DNA from: Erythrocercus mccallii
Taxonomy: Eukaryota; Chordata; Aves; Passeriformes; Dicruridae
Reading direction: 5' to 3'
NCBI GenBank assembly: GCA_013397435.1
Contig: VZRG01002039.1
Span: forward strand, 1 to 64,000
DNA: 64,000 nucleotides
Shown: one piece after another, positions 40,101 through 55,100 of the stretch
Numbering within the stretch: position 1 is the first letter of the stretch
Layout: each line of letters starts with the position of its first letter
The notes under the pieces: model-generated
Database searches by the model: none
What the model was told of the DNA's origin: nothing
Seen by the model: the letters and a program-made list of their open reading frames with translations, nothing else
Made by a program: the position numbers and the translations under genes

Positions 40101-43100
40101 ATATATTTATAGAATATTATACATACATAATATTTATAATATGTTATTTACTAAGTATTGTCACTTGATATTACATCATCTTTCCTTGACCTTCTACTGT
40201 AGATTATTACAAAATAACTAAGACAACACCAGCACATCTTTTCAAGCTGGAAAATGTCATTTTACAAATGTCTCCATTTATAAGCAGTGAGCAATCTGAA
40301 GATGAAGCTGAATTTCCAGTACTTCTTCAGAACAGACTTCATTTCTTCTAACATCACAACAAAACAAATAAACATAAAACAAACAACAAAACCTCCAACA
40401 ACAACCACAAAAAAACCCTCCAAAAATTACAAAAACAGGCAAACTTTCATGCCCCTTTCAAATTCCTGCCTGTTCCTTTTAGAACATATTAGGATTTAAT
40501 ATCAAAATGAACAGCTTTTCTCCTACTACCTAACCTAATCCAGTTTAAAGTACTATGAAGATGACAGTGATTGACAGTTACACGATGACACACTTGACAC
40601 ACATCACATCTGCCAATACTTACTTCTTTTCCTCATTCATGCAGGTTGTGTGGGGTTTTTTTCCCAGAAAGAACTTAGTATTTATTAGGTAAACATTTCC
40701 TAATTCAACATACATGAACAATTATTTAACTAGCTTTTAAACGTTTTGTTGTAAAATAAGAGTTAATAATTTTTAAACAAATTAAACTGTTCTTTGTCAG
40801 TACTTTTATTCATATGAAAATGACCTTAAGCAAACCTATCATCTGATGCAATAGATACTCTATATGGATTGCACTTTTATAGGTAACACAGATAAGAGTA
40901 TTGTTCTGCTCATGAGGCAGAGGGAGTTAAATCATAAAATATTCAGTTTTAATTAAGATTACTGTATCAAAGGCAAGGCTTAATGCAGAACTGAAGTAAG
41001 GATCAAGGTTAATGCCTATTCTAAAGCAAATTTACATAAATTATGTTTCAGTAGTATACCATGAGTCTTATTTTGTTAATTTATACCATGTGAGACCATA
41101 GAAATTAAAGATGGAAAATATCTATTAAGTCATCTTCACTCTCCTCCCACCAATGCAAAATTCTTTTTCCTTCTTTCAAGTTTATATCCGAATGCTTTGT
41201 CTACTGTCATTCCCAATGGCTCAAGCAGTGGGGCATTGCATTAAAATTTCAGGGGAGACTATCACACACTTTAGCATGTCCAAAAGAAGGGTTTTTTATA
41301 GTATTCAAAGCTAAGATTCCCCTTATCTTATTTCATTACTCCTACTTAGACCTTTTTTGAACTCTTCTAAATGAATCCTTTCTTGGTTCTTGAAGACTAT
41401 AAATACCTTCAGACATTTTCATCATCCCCTGGTAGTTATTTAGCCAAATTAGTGTAGGGATCATCTCTCTTCATCTGAACATCACCAAGCACACAGATAG
41501 CTATAAGTAATAATTACATGTGTTCATTTCCTTTAATCTTTCTTCACAAGTCATTCCCTTCTAGCCTTTAATTTTTGCCAGTCTTCATGCCCACATATTC
41601 TTTTAAGTGTTACTGCTTGCAATTATTTTCCTTTTTCTGAACAGCTTTATTTCAGGTCATACCCACTTATGCGTGCCAGTGTGCATTTACCACTTTATCT
41701 TGACTTTTCATTGATGTGTGTACGTTTTTGTGTTTGGTTTTTTTCTTTTGTTTGTTTTAACAAAACATCAGACTGAAATCTCTTCTCTGTTCATGTCAAA
41801 CCATTACAGAAAAAAAATGAAATTACCTCCACTAGAGACCAGCATTTCTGCTTATTAAAAATTACAATATAAGTGCCTAATAAATTGTTTCCATTACTCA
41901 TTTTTATGTTCGTGTCTTTTTCCAGGTTTTAGGCACCACCTATTTTGGACAATCAATTTGAAGTACCTTTGGTTTTTGGAGTACAGATGATTAACCCTTT
42001 TTCTTTGCATTTGTCTTTTTTAGTATCTGCATAAATACTTTCACTCACAAGAAAATTACATGAGGCCTTCAAGCATTACTTTGTATCTCCTGTCATGCTG
42101 ATGACTCCTTATCCTGTTTGCTATCTTTCTTCCTCATCACTCCAACCCACTGAGTGCCCCAGCACAATGTAAAGTTACAGAAGCTTCACCTGAGCCAGAT
42201 GGAGACAGCAAATTGGACTGGAGTCTGCTCGCTCTAGGGAATTCCAGACACTGAGTAGAATTAAAATTTGGGCTATTTTGATACAGGAGAGGAGAAGAAG
42301 ATATTGGTTTGAATGTTAATCTATCTAATCATGGATAAAAGTAGATTTCTTTACTGTTCAGGAGATTCTGCCATGCCAAATCTCCACTTGTACCTTTTCA
42401 TTTCTCCGTCATTAAGAGATGGTCTGGTTCTGCTCACAACTGCACGGAAAACATGTTAAATCAACTGATAAAATACTATTCCACAGGCTAGTCCCATAAA
42501 TGCCTTCTTCAAGGTTAAAATCAGCAAGGTCTCAATGACTTGTCTAGGAGGGAAAGAAAAAGGCAGGCCTAAGGACATAATGACCAGCAGACAAGCCTGC
42601 TATGCAACAGCTCCAGTCACAATGTGTTCCCCATTAGCCATCCTTCCCCCTTCACTACTTCTGCCGGAAGCCCATCACACTTTATAACAGAAGTTGTTAA
42701 TTTAAACAGAAAGCTTCTCTATGTCAAAAGCTCATTTGTAAGAGCTAAGTACTAGGGTGACCAGCAACTCTGTCACTATTAACTAAGAGTCAGCCAGCTC
42801 AAAACAAAAGGTAGATTTTTCAGGATATAAGTAAAAAGCAATACAGAGATTTTGTACCATTGATGGCTCTGCTATACCTGTTCAGTGAATCAGAACAGAT
42901 TACTTCACTCCCAGTCTTCTAGACTGTCAGACTAGCATCTTTCACAAGCGCTACAGTCACACAAATTATTAAAAAGCTTTTCTCTACACCATCAGTGTCA
43001 TACATCCATTAGAGGCCATTCCACACTAGAAGATATCTGTTGCAAAAAGTCTTCCTAGGCCATATGCTAGTACTAAATAAAAAAGGCTGGAAAAGATCAT

Positions 43101-46100
43101 TTTATAACAACAATCTTCAGTTTTCTTCTCATGTCTGTGTGGTAATCTCTTGAGTCAATCTGTTTACTGTCTCTATCTACTACACCAGGGGTTTTTTATG
43201 TATATAATTCATTACTTTCTCTTTATGACATTGTCTTTCATGTTTCGTGCCCAGATATCTAGAACATGGAACACCCACTAGTTCATTTTATGTAGGTCAC
43301 AGATGGTCAACAACACATCCAGCACTCTTCAATTATTAAAACAGATCAACCTGGTTCTTCATATTCTCTGGCTATGCCTTTCAAAAAATATCCCAGCTAC
43401 CACGTCTCCTATGGTTTTTTAAACTCACTACTAACCAGAGTCTGAATTAATAATTTTTCAGAAGACATAGATATATTGCCTGTATACTTTGGTTTTCACA
43501 GTGGAATGTTTCAGAATGTTCACAAAAGGATGATGAAGCTCCCACAGTTCATTTATATTCTATTTCAGGAAACACTTATGAAAGGGAGCAGGCAGAAAAA
43601 AAATATGTAAAAACATGCACACAGAAAGATACCTCTCAATATTCTATTAGAACTGCTATGGAGACTATAATCAGGTCCTGTTAGAAATGGCAACATCTAT
43701 AAATTTAATCACATTCAGAAATAACTACTAATTAGAAAACAAGACAACAACCTAAAAAGAGTTTGAAAGTAAAGAATTTTTGAAACTGAGATTTTTGTCT
43801 ATTTATTTAGGGTTGGTTTTGAGTTATTGTTCATGTTTGTTTTCGTTTTTTCAAACACCTTTCTCTACTTGGACAACAGTAGGGTAATGAATGTTCATCT
43901 AAATGAAGTTAAAGTTTCACCAACACATATAAGTGAAACACTACAGATTAGTGAAACCTACAAACCAGCATCTGCTCCTCTGAACTAAATGTCTTCAAAT
44001 ACTTCAATTTTAGTTTCAGTTAGACTGTGCCCAAAAATCCACACTGAATCTCAGTAATATTTTTAAATTTTACCTCTGAAACACTTCCTGAAATTTTAAT
44101 AACTTATCAGTCTTTCATTTTTTTTGGTAAATCTTCTATGACTTACACTTGCAGAGGTTATACCCAAGCTCTTTTTATTTCGTATTTCACAAAAAGGTAG
44201 AAGATCCTTTCTTGACATATTCAGCATTCTCACATCAAAAACCATCACTTTCAGAGCGTTTTCCACAAGACATTGAGTTAGTCTATAGTTGTTGTAACTG
44301 AAATACAGTTCAAAGTTGTATGGTTCAGAATGCAAGTTCAAAATGACAGATCATCATCACAGAATTCTGCAGAATAAGTTTCTATCAGAACGAGACAGAA
44401 TTTCAGCCCCCTGTCCTTAGGAATAAGTCAAAAGCAGTCCAGCAAAAAAAGGATGACAAGGCCAACACTAGCTTGCCAGCCATGCAATACCAACCCTAGG
44501 CATGCTTGTCCCAAGTACTCACTGCAGAGTGACAGCCCAACTTAATCTGCAGGAGGAATGAGTGGGAAAGTGTACAAATCAATCACTGCCCCCAGTCTGC
44601 AAACATTTTGACAAGGAATATGACATCCAAGCAGGGATATTTGATAGTGGCTTTTCCATTTGTTTTACAAGAAGCCCAGAATAATTACTGAGAAAATGCT
44701 TCTTAGTCCTTCAGGATAGAATAGCTTTACAAAACTATAATGTAAATGTTTGCATCCGAGGCTGATTCCATTTCTAGAGGATGGAGGACTCAGTCCATCA
44801 GGACATGGTTCATTAAAACCTAGTACAGATTTTAAAACTTTTCATTAACAGACTGGGTTTATATGTTCATGTCTACATCAGAGTGCATGTCTGTTTCTCT
44901 CCATTAACTAGAAAAGCACACTACCTCAGATGTACTTTTACCCTTCAGACACACATAGGTAGATACATACATAGGTAGAACCAATCTCACCTAAAATAAT
45001 CACATTCTTTCTAGTATCACTCACCCTCCTCCACCTAATGTGAGAAATTAAATCATACAGCAGTAAGGACAGAAACTTTTTGCAGCACCTGTGCAACTTC
45101 AGACATACAGCACCATTTTCAGCCATAATAATCATCATTGTCATCATTTTGGCAGCTTTTCCAAGCTTAAGCTACTGTAGGATTTGTCTCACCTGGTTTT
45201 GTCATTCTCCATATTTTAAATGAACAATATTTGCAACATTTACTAAGAATATAAACTTTCCATAAATGAGATTTACTCACACTGTTCTATCAATTTTCCA
45301 CATTGCTCCCCCCAAATATTTTCCAGTTTTCATTTCCATAGATGGAGAAGAGAGATTATGTAAATTCCTAACTCTATTCCTCATCCACCAAGAGGCATTC
45401 TTTTGTGAACAAGCTTCATATTTTGAAATCCTCTCTTTCAATGCAGCTGCTTCTTTTGTCCAAGATACTGTGGCAAGCCCCACTATCTGCTATCAAATGA
45501 ACACAGCCAGCAGCAGAGGGTCTTTAGGGGAGGAGGGGTGTCAAGCACAAAGTCAGTAGCTAGAACTGACTGCAGCTGGCAGGGCAGAAACAGTACAAGC
45601 ATTCCCCAAAGTGATCCAACATACTCTTTAATGTAACATTTTGCTACCTTATGCTCTAACATTGTTTATGTGGACAGTCTCAGTACTTTTCAACCTCATA
45701 AAAAAATGGAAGATACAGATCCAATGCTACAAACTTATTTCACGTGTGATACAGCAAAATCATTTGTATTGAAGTGACAGGTGAGGTATAAATACCTAAG
45801 GAGAAGAAACTGTAGGTAGGGAGATGTAAGACTGCATTAGGCAGGGACAGGAGGACAAGGGACCATATACCAACCTGTTCAAGGAGAACATCAATAAAAA
45901 GAATGTAACATTATAGCCAACCCTTCAATCAGTGATTCTGAACCATCTTTCTTGCCACTGCTGAAATTGCAACTGCATTCATTACTGTATGTGCAGGAAA
46001 GTAAAAGATATTAAATAAGCAAAGGATTGTCAAATGAAGATCTTGACAGGATATCTGTGTCCCTACAACTTGCTGAAGGCAACACCAAGGAGCTAATACA

Positions 46101-49100
46101 GCTGTTTCGGCTGAAAGACAATGACAGCAAAAAGTACAGCAGGTAAAATTGGCCTTTAGTAGCCTTTCAGCTGGAATTAGACTTTAGTTCTAGTTACCAG
46201 GGATGTGAAGAAACAGGGCACACAATGCAGCTATTTAACCTCAAGAGTTAGTTCTAGTTTTGAAATTTTATTTCAATTAACCAGATTCTACACAAATGCT
46301 CAATAAGGAGATGGTTCTTTGTCCCAAACAGGTCATACTCCAAATGGTGAGAGAAAACAGCCAAATTACTTCTAAGAAAACAGAATTTATAAAGAGTATT
46401 AATGATGTCACCTGGAGGGTTTAAAGGTTCTTTTTAGTCTTTAATCATATCTTTCTAGGCATATCAGCTTAAAACAAGAGAGAGAACTAATGAATTCTAT
46501 CCTAATGCTCTAATTTGCTTTATCTCAGTATTGTGTCCTTATTTTCATGAATAGCTGGTGATTCTGGAGTAGACTTTCTGCATACACTAAATGGTTAAAG
46601 CAAAGTGATTAAAAAACTTATACAGGACGTTTTTAGATATATGTTATCAAGAGAGGTTGTGCAGTACTTGCTTAATTAATCTTTGCTGTCTTAACACATG
46701 AACCAGATGTACTATTATGTTCTTTGTTCTTCCCTAAAGAGGGGATGAGCTGATTATTTATCTCCAAACAATAGGAGTTCATGTACCACAGTGAAGAATT
46801 TTTTTTAATTGGGGAGGCAATCACTAACAAGCTTCAGCTGCAACTGCTTGATGTAAACACAGCACAAATTTGTTCCTCGAGTATTAAATGATGTTCCTTC
46901 CAGTAAGTACATGAAACCGATTTCTAAATAAATAAGTGTGTAAAGAAAGGGATGGAAAGGACAGAGTTTGGAAGGAGGAAAACTGTTTTGTCTTTCATGT
47001 ATTCATATTTATTTCTTTGATATGCTGACACATTTTCATAGATAAGTTAAGATTTGAAGTTTCAAATACTGTTTACAAATAACGTGCCGAGAGAACAGAA
47101 GTTAAAGAAACTGTTGGTTGATACAACACATTCCCTATGTTATAGAGAATGCAATCTAAGACACGTGAAAGGCACAAGGGAGTATATAACATTATGTTCA
47201 CAGGGCCACAAGAATACTTTGTGAGAGTTATTAATAGATGCACAGAGTATATAAACTCTTCATCACCACGTAGCAAATTTACATACCTACCTCAATCACC
47301 ATTTCTATTTGATGATATACTGAAAAGTACAAATTTACCGTAAATCAATTTTACAAAGCCTTAAACATAGCTTCTTCCTGGTCAGCAAATTCTTTGGGAC
47401 AAGCTACACAAATAAAAAACACTAAGATCAAAAAGCCAGGAAGTTTAGAAATTAGTAAACTGTTCCAGATAAGATATTTAGGAATTCACTGTATCTTCCT
47501 TATAAACTTCATCGCATCTGAAGTCCTCACTACCACTTCCCTCTCAATAGTCTCTCCCTTGTCATAACCAAAATTTCTTCCACAAAACTTGCTTTCAATA
47601 ATTCACAACAATTTATCTTCTTAAATACACTGTTCTTAAGGCATAAGGTAAGTGCCAAGCTGGGACCTATTACTATAAGCTCTTCACAAAAATAGGGTAA
47701 GATTTCTACTTTAAATTAGTGTAAAGAAAGAACTCAAATAGAACAGAACAGAATTTGATTAAGAAAGCCTCCTAAGAAATGGTAAAGCTGTATTACCAAT
47801 ATACCTCCAAATATGAAAATAGGATCAAATTAGGTCAAACAACACAATATATGTAAAACATTATTAGTTTTTTTAAAATATCTTTTCTGCATCAATTAAA
47901 ATTAGAAGGAATCAAGCATATCAGTCTCTTCGCAATTTTAATTAGAAAGTACTACTTCAAGTAATACTTTTGTTTTTATTCACAACTCTGCTCAGAGTTG
48001 AAAAAAATAGAGTCAGCTATTTGGTTGAAAGTAATGTCTTCTTCTTTCTTTCTGCTTAACAGCAGGCTCTCTCAAGCTGCCATAGTCAGTGCTAAAGTGC
48101 TAACTATGTCACCATGCTGTGCATCACATTAAGTTCCCATTTCAGCTCATGAATTTCTGCCAGATTAGTCTAGTAACCAGTAACAGAAAATGGGAGTTAT
48201 TTATTACCTCTTATCACCATCTTCCCAAACTTACAGAAAATCAACAGAGTACTGAGATAATACAATTCAGTGCAATGAGATCAATAAATTACTACACTTT
48301 CTAACCAATATGCAGAGCCAGGAAAATAGTGTGTCCAATGCATAATATACCTCTAAAAGGACACAGGATCAAAACCAGTTAGGATCAAATAAAACAGTAA
48401 CAATATAAAATTGTCTAAAAAACCCCTCATAGCTACAAATTGTCAACTGCTAAAAAAGATGTTCCAACAATACAAAAATAATCTTTTAGGTACAGGCAAC
48501 CATGAAGCCATGGGATCAAAAGGTTGTACTGCAAACCCACTTGGACAATAAACACGCAGGGATACACAGATTATATATGAATGCTGTGTGAGACATACGA
48601 CATTACAGAAGACTAACAGATAGTCTGTGCTGGCAAGATGTGTCTTATGTATCTTCACCACACACTGAAAGAGGAGGGGAAGTTTATTTTGACCAGTAAT
48701 GAGAATGAAATAAGCCCACAATCTGTGGTTTATATTTGCTAATTCCTGTCACTGTGAAGCTCTAAAGATCTTCTGACTAACCAGACAGAGAGGTATATCT
48801 CTCTATCTATAATTTATTCTATAATATCTTTAGAATTATATATAATTCTAAATAGTTCTCATGAAGAAAAAAAATCAAAAATAAGCTTTTAAGACCTTTT
48901 CCCATATGGTTCAGGTTTTTTTGTAAAAGTAAATGCTTTCCCCTGCATGGAACTATAGCAGGATCCTTCCAGAGATGACAACTCCTGTGGTCAGAATGGA
49001 TTAAACTGGGCAATTTTATGTACCTTCCTCTGAAGCAAGAGGACAGTGAAATGCAGTCATTTTCAGGTTAAAACTATAGGACAGAAGCAGAGGCTGATGA

Positions 49101-52100
49101 CATCCTCTCTTGTAATTTTAGAACTCAAGAAGTGATAAAAAAATAGGAAAATACACGAGAATATATTTGCTTATATTCCAGAAACAAAATTCAAGAAAAT
49201 CTACATACACAATCAACTCCAAGAGAAATGTAACTTAAACAATCATCTCCCTTCTGAATATTCACTACTTAATGATTCCACCTTTCTACAATGTATAAAA
49301 TAATTATTCAAACATATCAACATTTTTGCACTCAACTGTTCAAGTCTACCAAATCCTCATACTGCCTAATGGATGTATAAAGCAAAGACTCTCCAAAATC
49401 AGATGCATGATACACTTCAATTTTCTCTTGAATCAGTTTGCAATATTATCTGTGACATAGGATGGGATTTTTTTAAACATTCAACCAGACAACAAGAAAT
49501 CTCACTGCAATATAAATTTTGGTCATGAAGGTCTAAATGCTAAGTTCATTTAAGAATAGGACAGAAACATATTCTTCCGAAGTCACCCCCCACACTGATA
49601 CAGCTAATGTCTGCTATGAACTTCTCAATTATTTCAAGTAAAATTTTAGCAGTAGTTCTATCCATTTACCTAAAAAAAGAACAAGCACAACACTTGTGGA
49701 ATTTCAGAGTAACAGGGAAGCAAAGGAAGGTGCTTTAACCGAATCAGCAGGAACTTTCATTTTTCCAGCATTTCACTTATTGAAAAAAAAATTACAAATT
49801 AATCTACTTACTGACATATAACATCTTGTACTGACAGTACAAGAATATGCTCTGTATTTCTTGCATACTGTAAAATAAAAATGGCTCCACTCATCTTCGT
49901 TCTGCTTCATTATAAGGGCTCTTAGGGAACAGTGGAGAACACCACACATTTTAAACCAGACCTTTTTCTGTAGAAATTCACATACCTGCTCCATTTTTAA
50001 ATGGAGAGTATTCTATTAGTCTTAAATAATAGTGTTAAAACCAGGTGCAAAATGTTCCTATGAGCAGTCCCTGCAACAGCAAGGAAAGCTGAACACAATA
50101 CAGTTGATCCAGCAAAAACGAGTAATTCTCATTCTGTCAAGAGTTGTCAAATGTGGAATGAAAAACTTAGTATTTTTAAACATTAATACAGTCTGAGCTT
50201 GTAGAAGCGATTAAGAGTGCTTTCCACCCTTTTTTGAAAAAAAAATTAAGTTGACAGTATTCATGGAATTGAATCACAGAACTATAGCATCACAGAGTCG
50301 AATTCCTCTTTATCAAATTGCTACATCAAGGGAAGCTAACATAACGCAGTAACAGAGGTAGAACTATAATCAGGATGTGGGTATTTGGTGTCCAGAAAGG
50401 CTGTGACACATATAAGCCATAATACAAATCAAATAAGTAGATAACAAAACCAGGCATCTTTCCAATCTTGAAATTGAAATTTTACCATAGCTGTCAATTT
50501 ACAAATAAAGGCCAGTTTAAACATCAAATTGTCATCTGAAAAAGAAAGTCATAAAGCATGCTTCCAACACAACAGAGACATAGAAATCTTGCAGGTAAAT
50601 TGCCTAATACTGTTCCAGTTTACATCAAGAATACTAGATATTTCTTATTCCATTCATGTAAGGCAGACAAGAAAGCAAGAAAAAAGAAAACAAATCTCTC
50701 CAAATTCTTACATTTCAAGGAAGGGTACTTTTTTCTTCTCATAATTACATTCCTCTGGCTCCCTCCAGCTGGAACTATGTTATGTACATCAGTTGTTTGT
50801 GTGTTTCTCATAGACCCGTATCATATTGGCATTTAACACACTAGTCAAAATCTCATATCTGCATTTATTTTAACTTCAGATGTAAAGTTCCAACTCTTTG
50901 GACAATAATTTGCAATGCTATTTATCTTTACAACAGACTGAAAAATTTTAGGTTTGCTAACCTTCATTCCAAATTCTTACACATTTATAACTAAATTATT
51001 TCTGTGAATCTGTGATACTCTTAAGAAAATTCAAACGCTTTTCTTAGATCCAGCATCAAAGAAACAAGAAATGTCTAATAAATAAAACAGACTATGTGTA
51101 AGATACCTGATGTGTCTCCATATACTCATAAACAGCCTTCCTAGAAATCTCTGATTGCAAATGCACTAAAGTCAGAAGTAAATTCTAACTATACAACTGT
51201 CTGAAAATATTTGCTTAACATAATGAATAATATTAAAACCAAACCTGGGATGACCTAACTTTAGTGCATTAGAGTAAAAGTGTAAACAGAACTGAAGTTA
51301 CTGATTAGTTACCTATTTGGTAATTTTCAGCTATTATATACTCTGATAAGTTATCCTAGATGTTTCTCCAAATATTCAGGGATGTATTATCTGAAATAAA
51401 ACATGCAGAAGTATGCAAACGGCTTCATTCCATTTTACCTTAGATAACATCATAGCTCAAAACTACAAGTAGATGTAATCAATTCTCTTTATGAAAAGCT
51501 ATTTCACAAGAAAGCAGAAGCAAGATAAAATGTCAAGAAAATAAAAAATAGTCAGAACTGAATGGACTTGAAGAAGCAATTACTCAATGATTTTGGTAGA
51601 GGAAAAAAAATTTTGTTAATTTTGGCTTGTAAACCGTAACAATATCAACTTGCTCACTGATCCTGATATGAACAGCCCTTGTCCTCTTCAATGTAAAATG
51701 ACCTCATTTAAATTAAATTGGTGCTGATAATTTTTGCCCAATGCTTTGTGCATAAATTCATTTGTGTCTTATACATTTTTAGGAAGAGCATTACATTGTA
51801 TTTCTGTCTATTTTCTGTGGGAAGGCTAAAATAAAATACTACTCTTACACAAACCAGGACTGAACAGATTGTTGGAACCTTTGCAGAATGCACTTTCAGG
51901 AGGCTTTACAAAGTTTCTTTGTATCCCTCCATTCTGTTGTAATTGCCCTTGGACACAATGATCATTTCCTATTACGCACAGCGGGTCCACATGGGGACAC
52001 AAATAATACTCCTGGTTGTTCCTGCTGTACCAAGTAAGGAAACTCTATGTCTTCTCTGTTGTTCTAAGATGCAGACTGCACACCACAGTCACACTGTTTT

Positions 52101-55100
52101 CAGCACTGTGTGAAAGTGCATTTGGATCTTTTCACCATTTTCTCCATGTTTTACCTTTTAAAACATTTCAGCCATATGCTGAACCATATATCCTAAGAGA
52201 CCATCAACTGTGCAAGTTCTGTCCCAGCACAGAATGTACTGCCCACTGGTGAATGCAGTATCATCTTCAATCTGTTAAATTACACAAAATTGTATCTGAA
52301 GAAAAATATTTTAAGAATTTGTCCTCTCAAATGGCTCCAGACATCATTAGTTCTCTAACCTTCAACCTCTTGGTTTAAAAAATAAGCAAATAAATTTAAA
52401 CAAATTCAGTAACCTGTTATACTAATGCACAATGTGCTAAAAGAACAGTATTATGACAAATTAGTACAAAAAACAGTGAATTTTCTAGGAAAAAATGAAC
52501 ACTGGGAACTTCTCAAATGAATACAAACAATTCATGTATGTACTGAGATCAAGAAGCTGTAACTAAAATGTCCAAACCTTACATTAACTTTGTCTCAAAA
52601 AATCCTCACTGGATATGTGAAAAGTTTGATTAAAAAGAACACAAATCCAGAGACATTTCAACTTCTAAGGGAGCAACTAAAAAATTGTCATTTGCAGAAG
52701 TGGACATTTGCTTCCCTCAACCCCCCCGTGCCACTCTCTTATACTGGTTAGTGAGGAAAATCAAAAATTAATGGGCTCAATTCTACCTCCTGTAACCTAA
52801 TTACAGCAAGAAGTTACAGCAGAGGATGTTTAGTTTTCTGTTGGTTGCAAAGATCACACTTGTAAAATAAACATGCTAACTCTTGGTTTGAAAAACAGTA
52901 AGAGACCATTTTAAAGAGTATAATATTAAAAGGCAAAAGACTAAGATTCAAATTTTAAGTTGAAAATCTATTTAGAAAATGAAGTATTTTCAATAAAACC
53001 TACCATTAAGAGTAAAAATGAAATTCTGACGCTCATTAGTATAGTATAGTATAGAAGTTTCACTTTTCAAAAGCTAATAACCAAAATTTTCATGTGAATA
53101 GAAACTATACAGAAAAACAAGAAGCAATAAGAAATATCACAAAATCAGCAAGTGACAGATCTTAAAGCAGCTGCTAGTCCTTCTTGAATCTTGACTGTGA
53201 TTGTTGATCAACTTTAAAGCTAAGGCATGCCATTTTCTGATACTACATGGAGAGAATTAATATGCATTTGGTTCATGTACAGCCTTTGAGTTTACAAATT
53301 AAAGAGCACATAAAATTAATCATGAATCAGTTAAGAAGCCAAATATTTGACATAAACATTTTAAACTTCTGTATGATTTTGTAACTATTTCCATGCTGAA
53401 CACACAAACAAAAAAATTTAAGATGATATTATCTAACAGTAAAATGTATCAGTACTGCTAAGGGTAAGCCAGCTCCTAAATATTTACTTTGTTTGAAAAA
53501 TATATTTACAGAACAACCAATGACAAAAATCAGTGAAATGCAAATTGTTTTAAACTATTCAAGAAAGAAAAGCAATTAAATATTATGCCTAGTTTAAACT
53601 ATTTTCCAAACCTATTTTACATTCTGTTGTAATTTTTATTACTTTGCAGTTGAACTTCAATATTTTTAATTAAAATTTAATTTTAAAATTGCTTTAGAAC
53701 TAAAAATATTCTTAAATATTTTATAAAACATTTAAATTTCAAGTTCTTTGCCCTAACCTGGTTAAGATTATATACATTTTTTTAAACTTTATAGCTTAAC
53801 CACCGTTTTCTCAGAAAATAAAGAATTACAACTATTCTTTGATAACACTGCCACCTAGAGCAAACTCCAAATCAGAATAAAGCATTTCACTGAACTTGTT
53901 CATTCTGTAATTTAGTCTAAGGTGGAACTATACTATGTACAAATTGTGGTTTCAGTACTACTTAACTGTACATTGGAATAGTGACATTTGTTCTCTTACC
54001 TAGAATGCCTGTTAAATATGCAGCTACACTAATTTTGAAAATATACTGTAAAATACTGTTATATAATACATTCTCATCAAATGCTGGCTTTTGATAGCCA
54101 AAAATAAGAGAACACAAAGCTAACATCCTAAAAAACAAACCCATATGTTCCTAGAACTTTACATGAATGCAGACAATAAATTGAAATATTACTTGGTTAA
54201 AATTGATACCTAACAAGGAAAGGTAGAAAATATTTCAGTAAATTAAAGTTAATTACAACTAGAAAGAAGGAAGAAATTGAGGATTTCTAAGGTGGAAATT
54301 ATATCCAAGACTCAAATTGATAGTAGAAAATCATCTTTACTTATACAGAATTGGTCAATATACACTTGACGAACCTAGAGCTCTTGAGAAAATGCTATGT
54401 TTACTTCATTCCACTCACTTCTATAGCTATGCTGCCATCTAGTGAAAGGAGACACTCACTCTTCTATGCAAGACTTAAATTTTGTCCAGATGAAAAACAG
54501 TACGTACATGTACTACAGCAAACATTGTTCACCTCTAAGTACCTTATTCCCTCTACTTCTTCACCACTACATTTTTGTAACACGTGATACAAGGTGACTA
54601 ATTCTGGCCATGGGACAGTGAACATTTATACACCTAATATGAAATGTAAACAGGCTCACAGACTTCAGTGAGAAACCAAGGAATAGATCAGCACAGACCA
54701 CAGTTTAGGATCAGGGAAAAGTTATCTATTAGCAGATTTCAGACCATTACACAGATAAAGTACTGGATCACAGCTAGTAACACAGATAAATTTTACACCA
54801 AACCTTCAATTTAAATTACCTGTTGTGGTTGCTTTCTCATTACATTAATTAGAACTCTGACTTAAAAAGCATTTAAACATAACATTGGTGAATTCCAGAC
54901 ACTAAAAAGCAAATTAAAAAGTAAGTACACACTCACCTGGGAAAATATATTTGCAGTTGGAGCAACTCTGTTGTCCACAATACTATATAATATTGCTAAC
55001 AATCTGTCCAGGGGAAATGGCTTTGGCCCAAGTAGGTGATTGCTGGTCTGGAACAAAAATAACACTTTATAATTCCCTGGAGTACTACATGATGTTATTC

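Larger units (their letters stand above)
22701..54936 (-). other. ORC5: ORC5 giant intron (32.2 kb)
   Basis: GT-AG intron between the IFSQ and ITSL exons, about ten times the size of the other introns seen. It contains CR1 copies (33705-34037, 37843-38185), an old L3-like CR1 copy (41094-41645), a MIR-like SINE (34930-35040), homopolymer and AC-rich tracts, and an N gap (36758-36804). A pentamer TATAG run sits at 53038-53054. Exon-like segments are listed separately. The rest, including 23-33 kb and 42-54 kb, is AT-rich with no gene recognised. Confidence 0.85.

Noticed and set aside
44523..44546. 24-nt micro-exon-like segment on the minus strand with a very strong pyrimidine tract and a gtgagt donor
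   Set aside because: Micro-exons need transcript evidence; the frame that would feed the 44147-44297 segment could be chance.
50271..50312. Possible tiny CR1 tail (gaatcacagaactatagcat, then cacagagtcg)
   Set aside because: About 40 bases only; too short and degenerate to assign.
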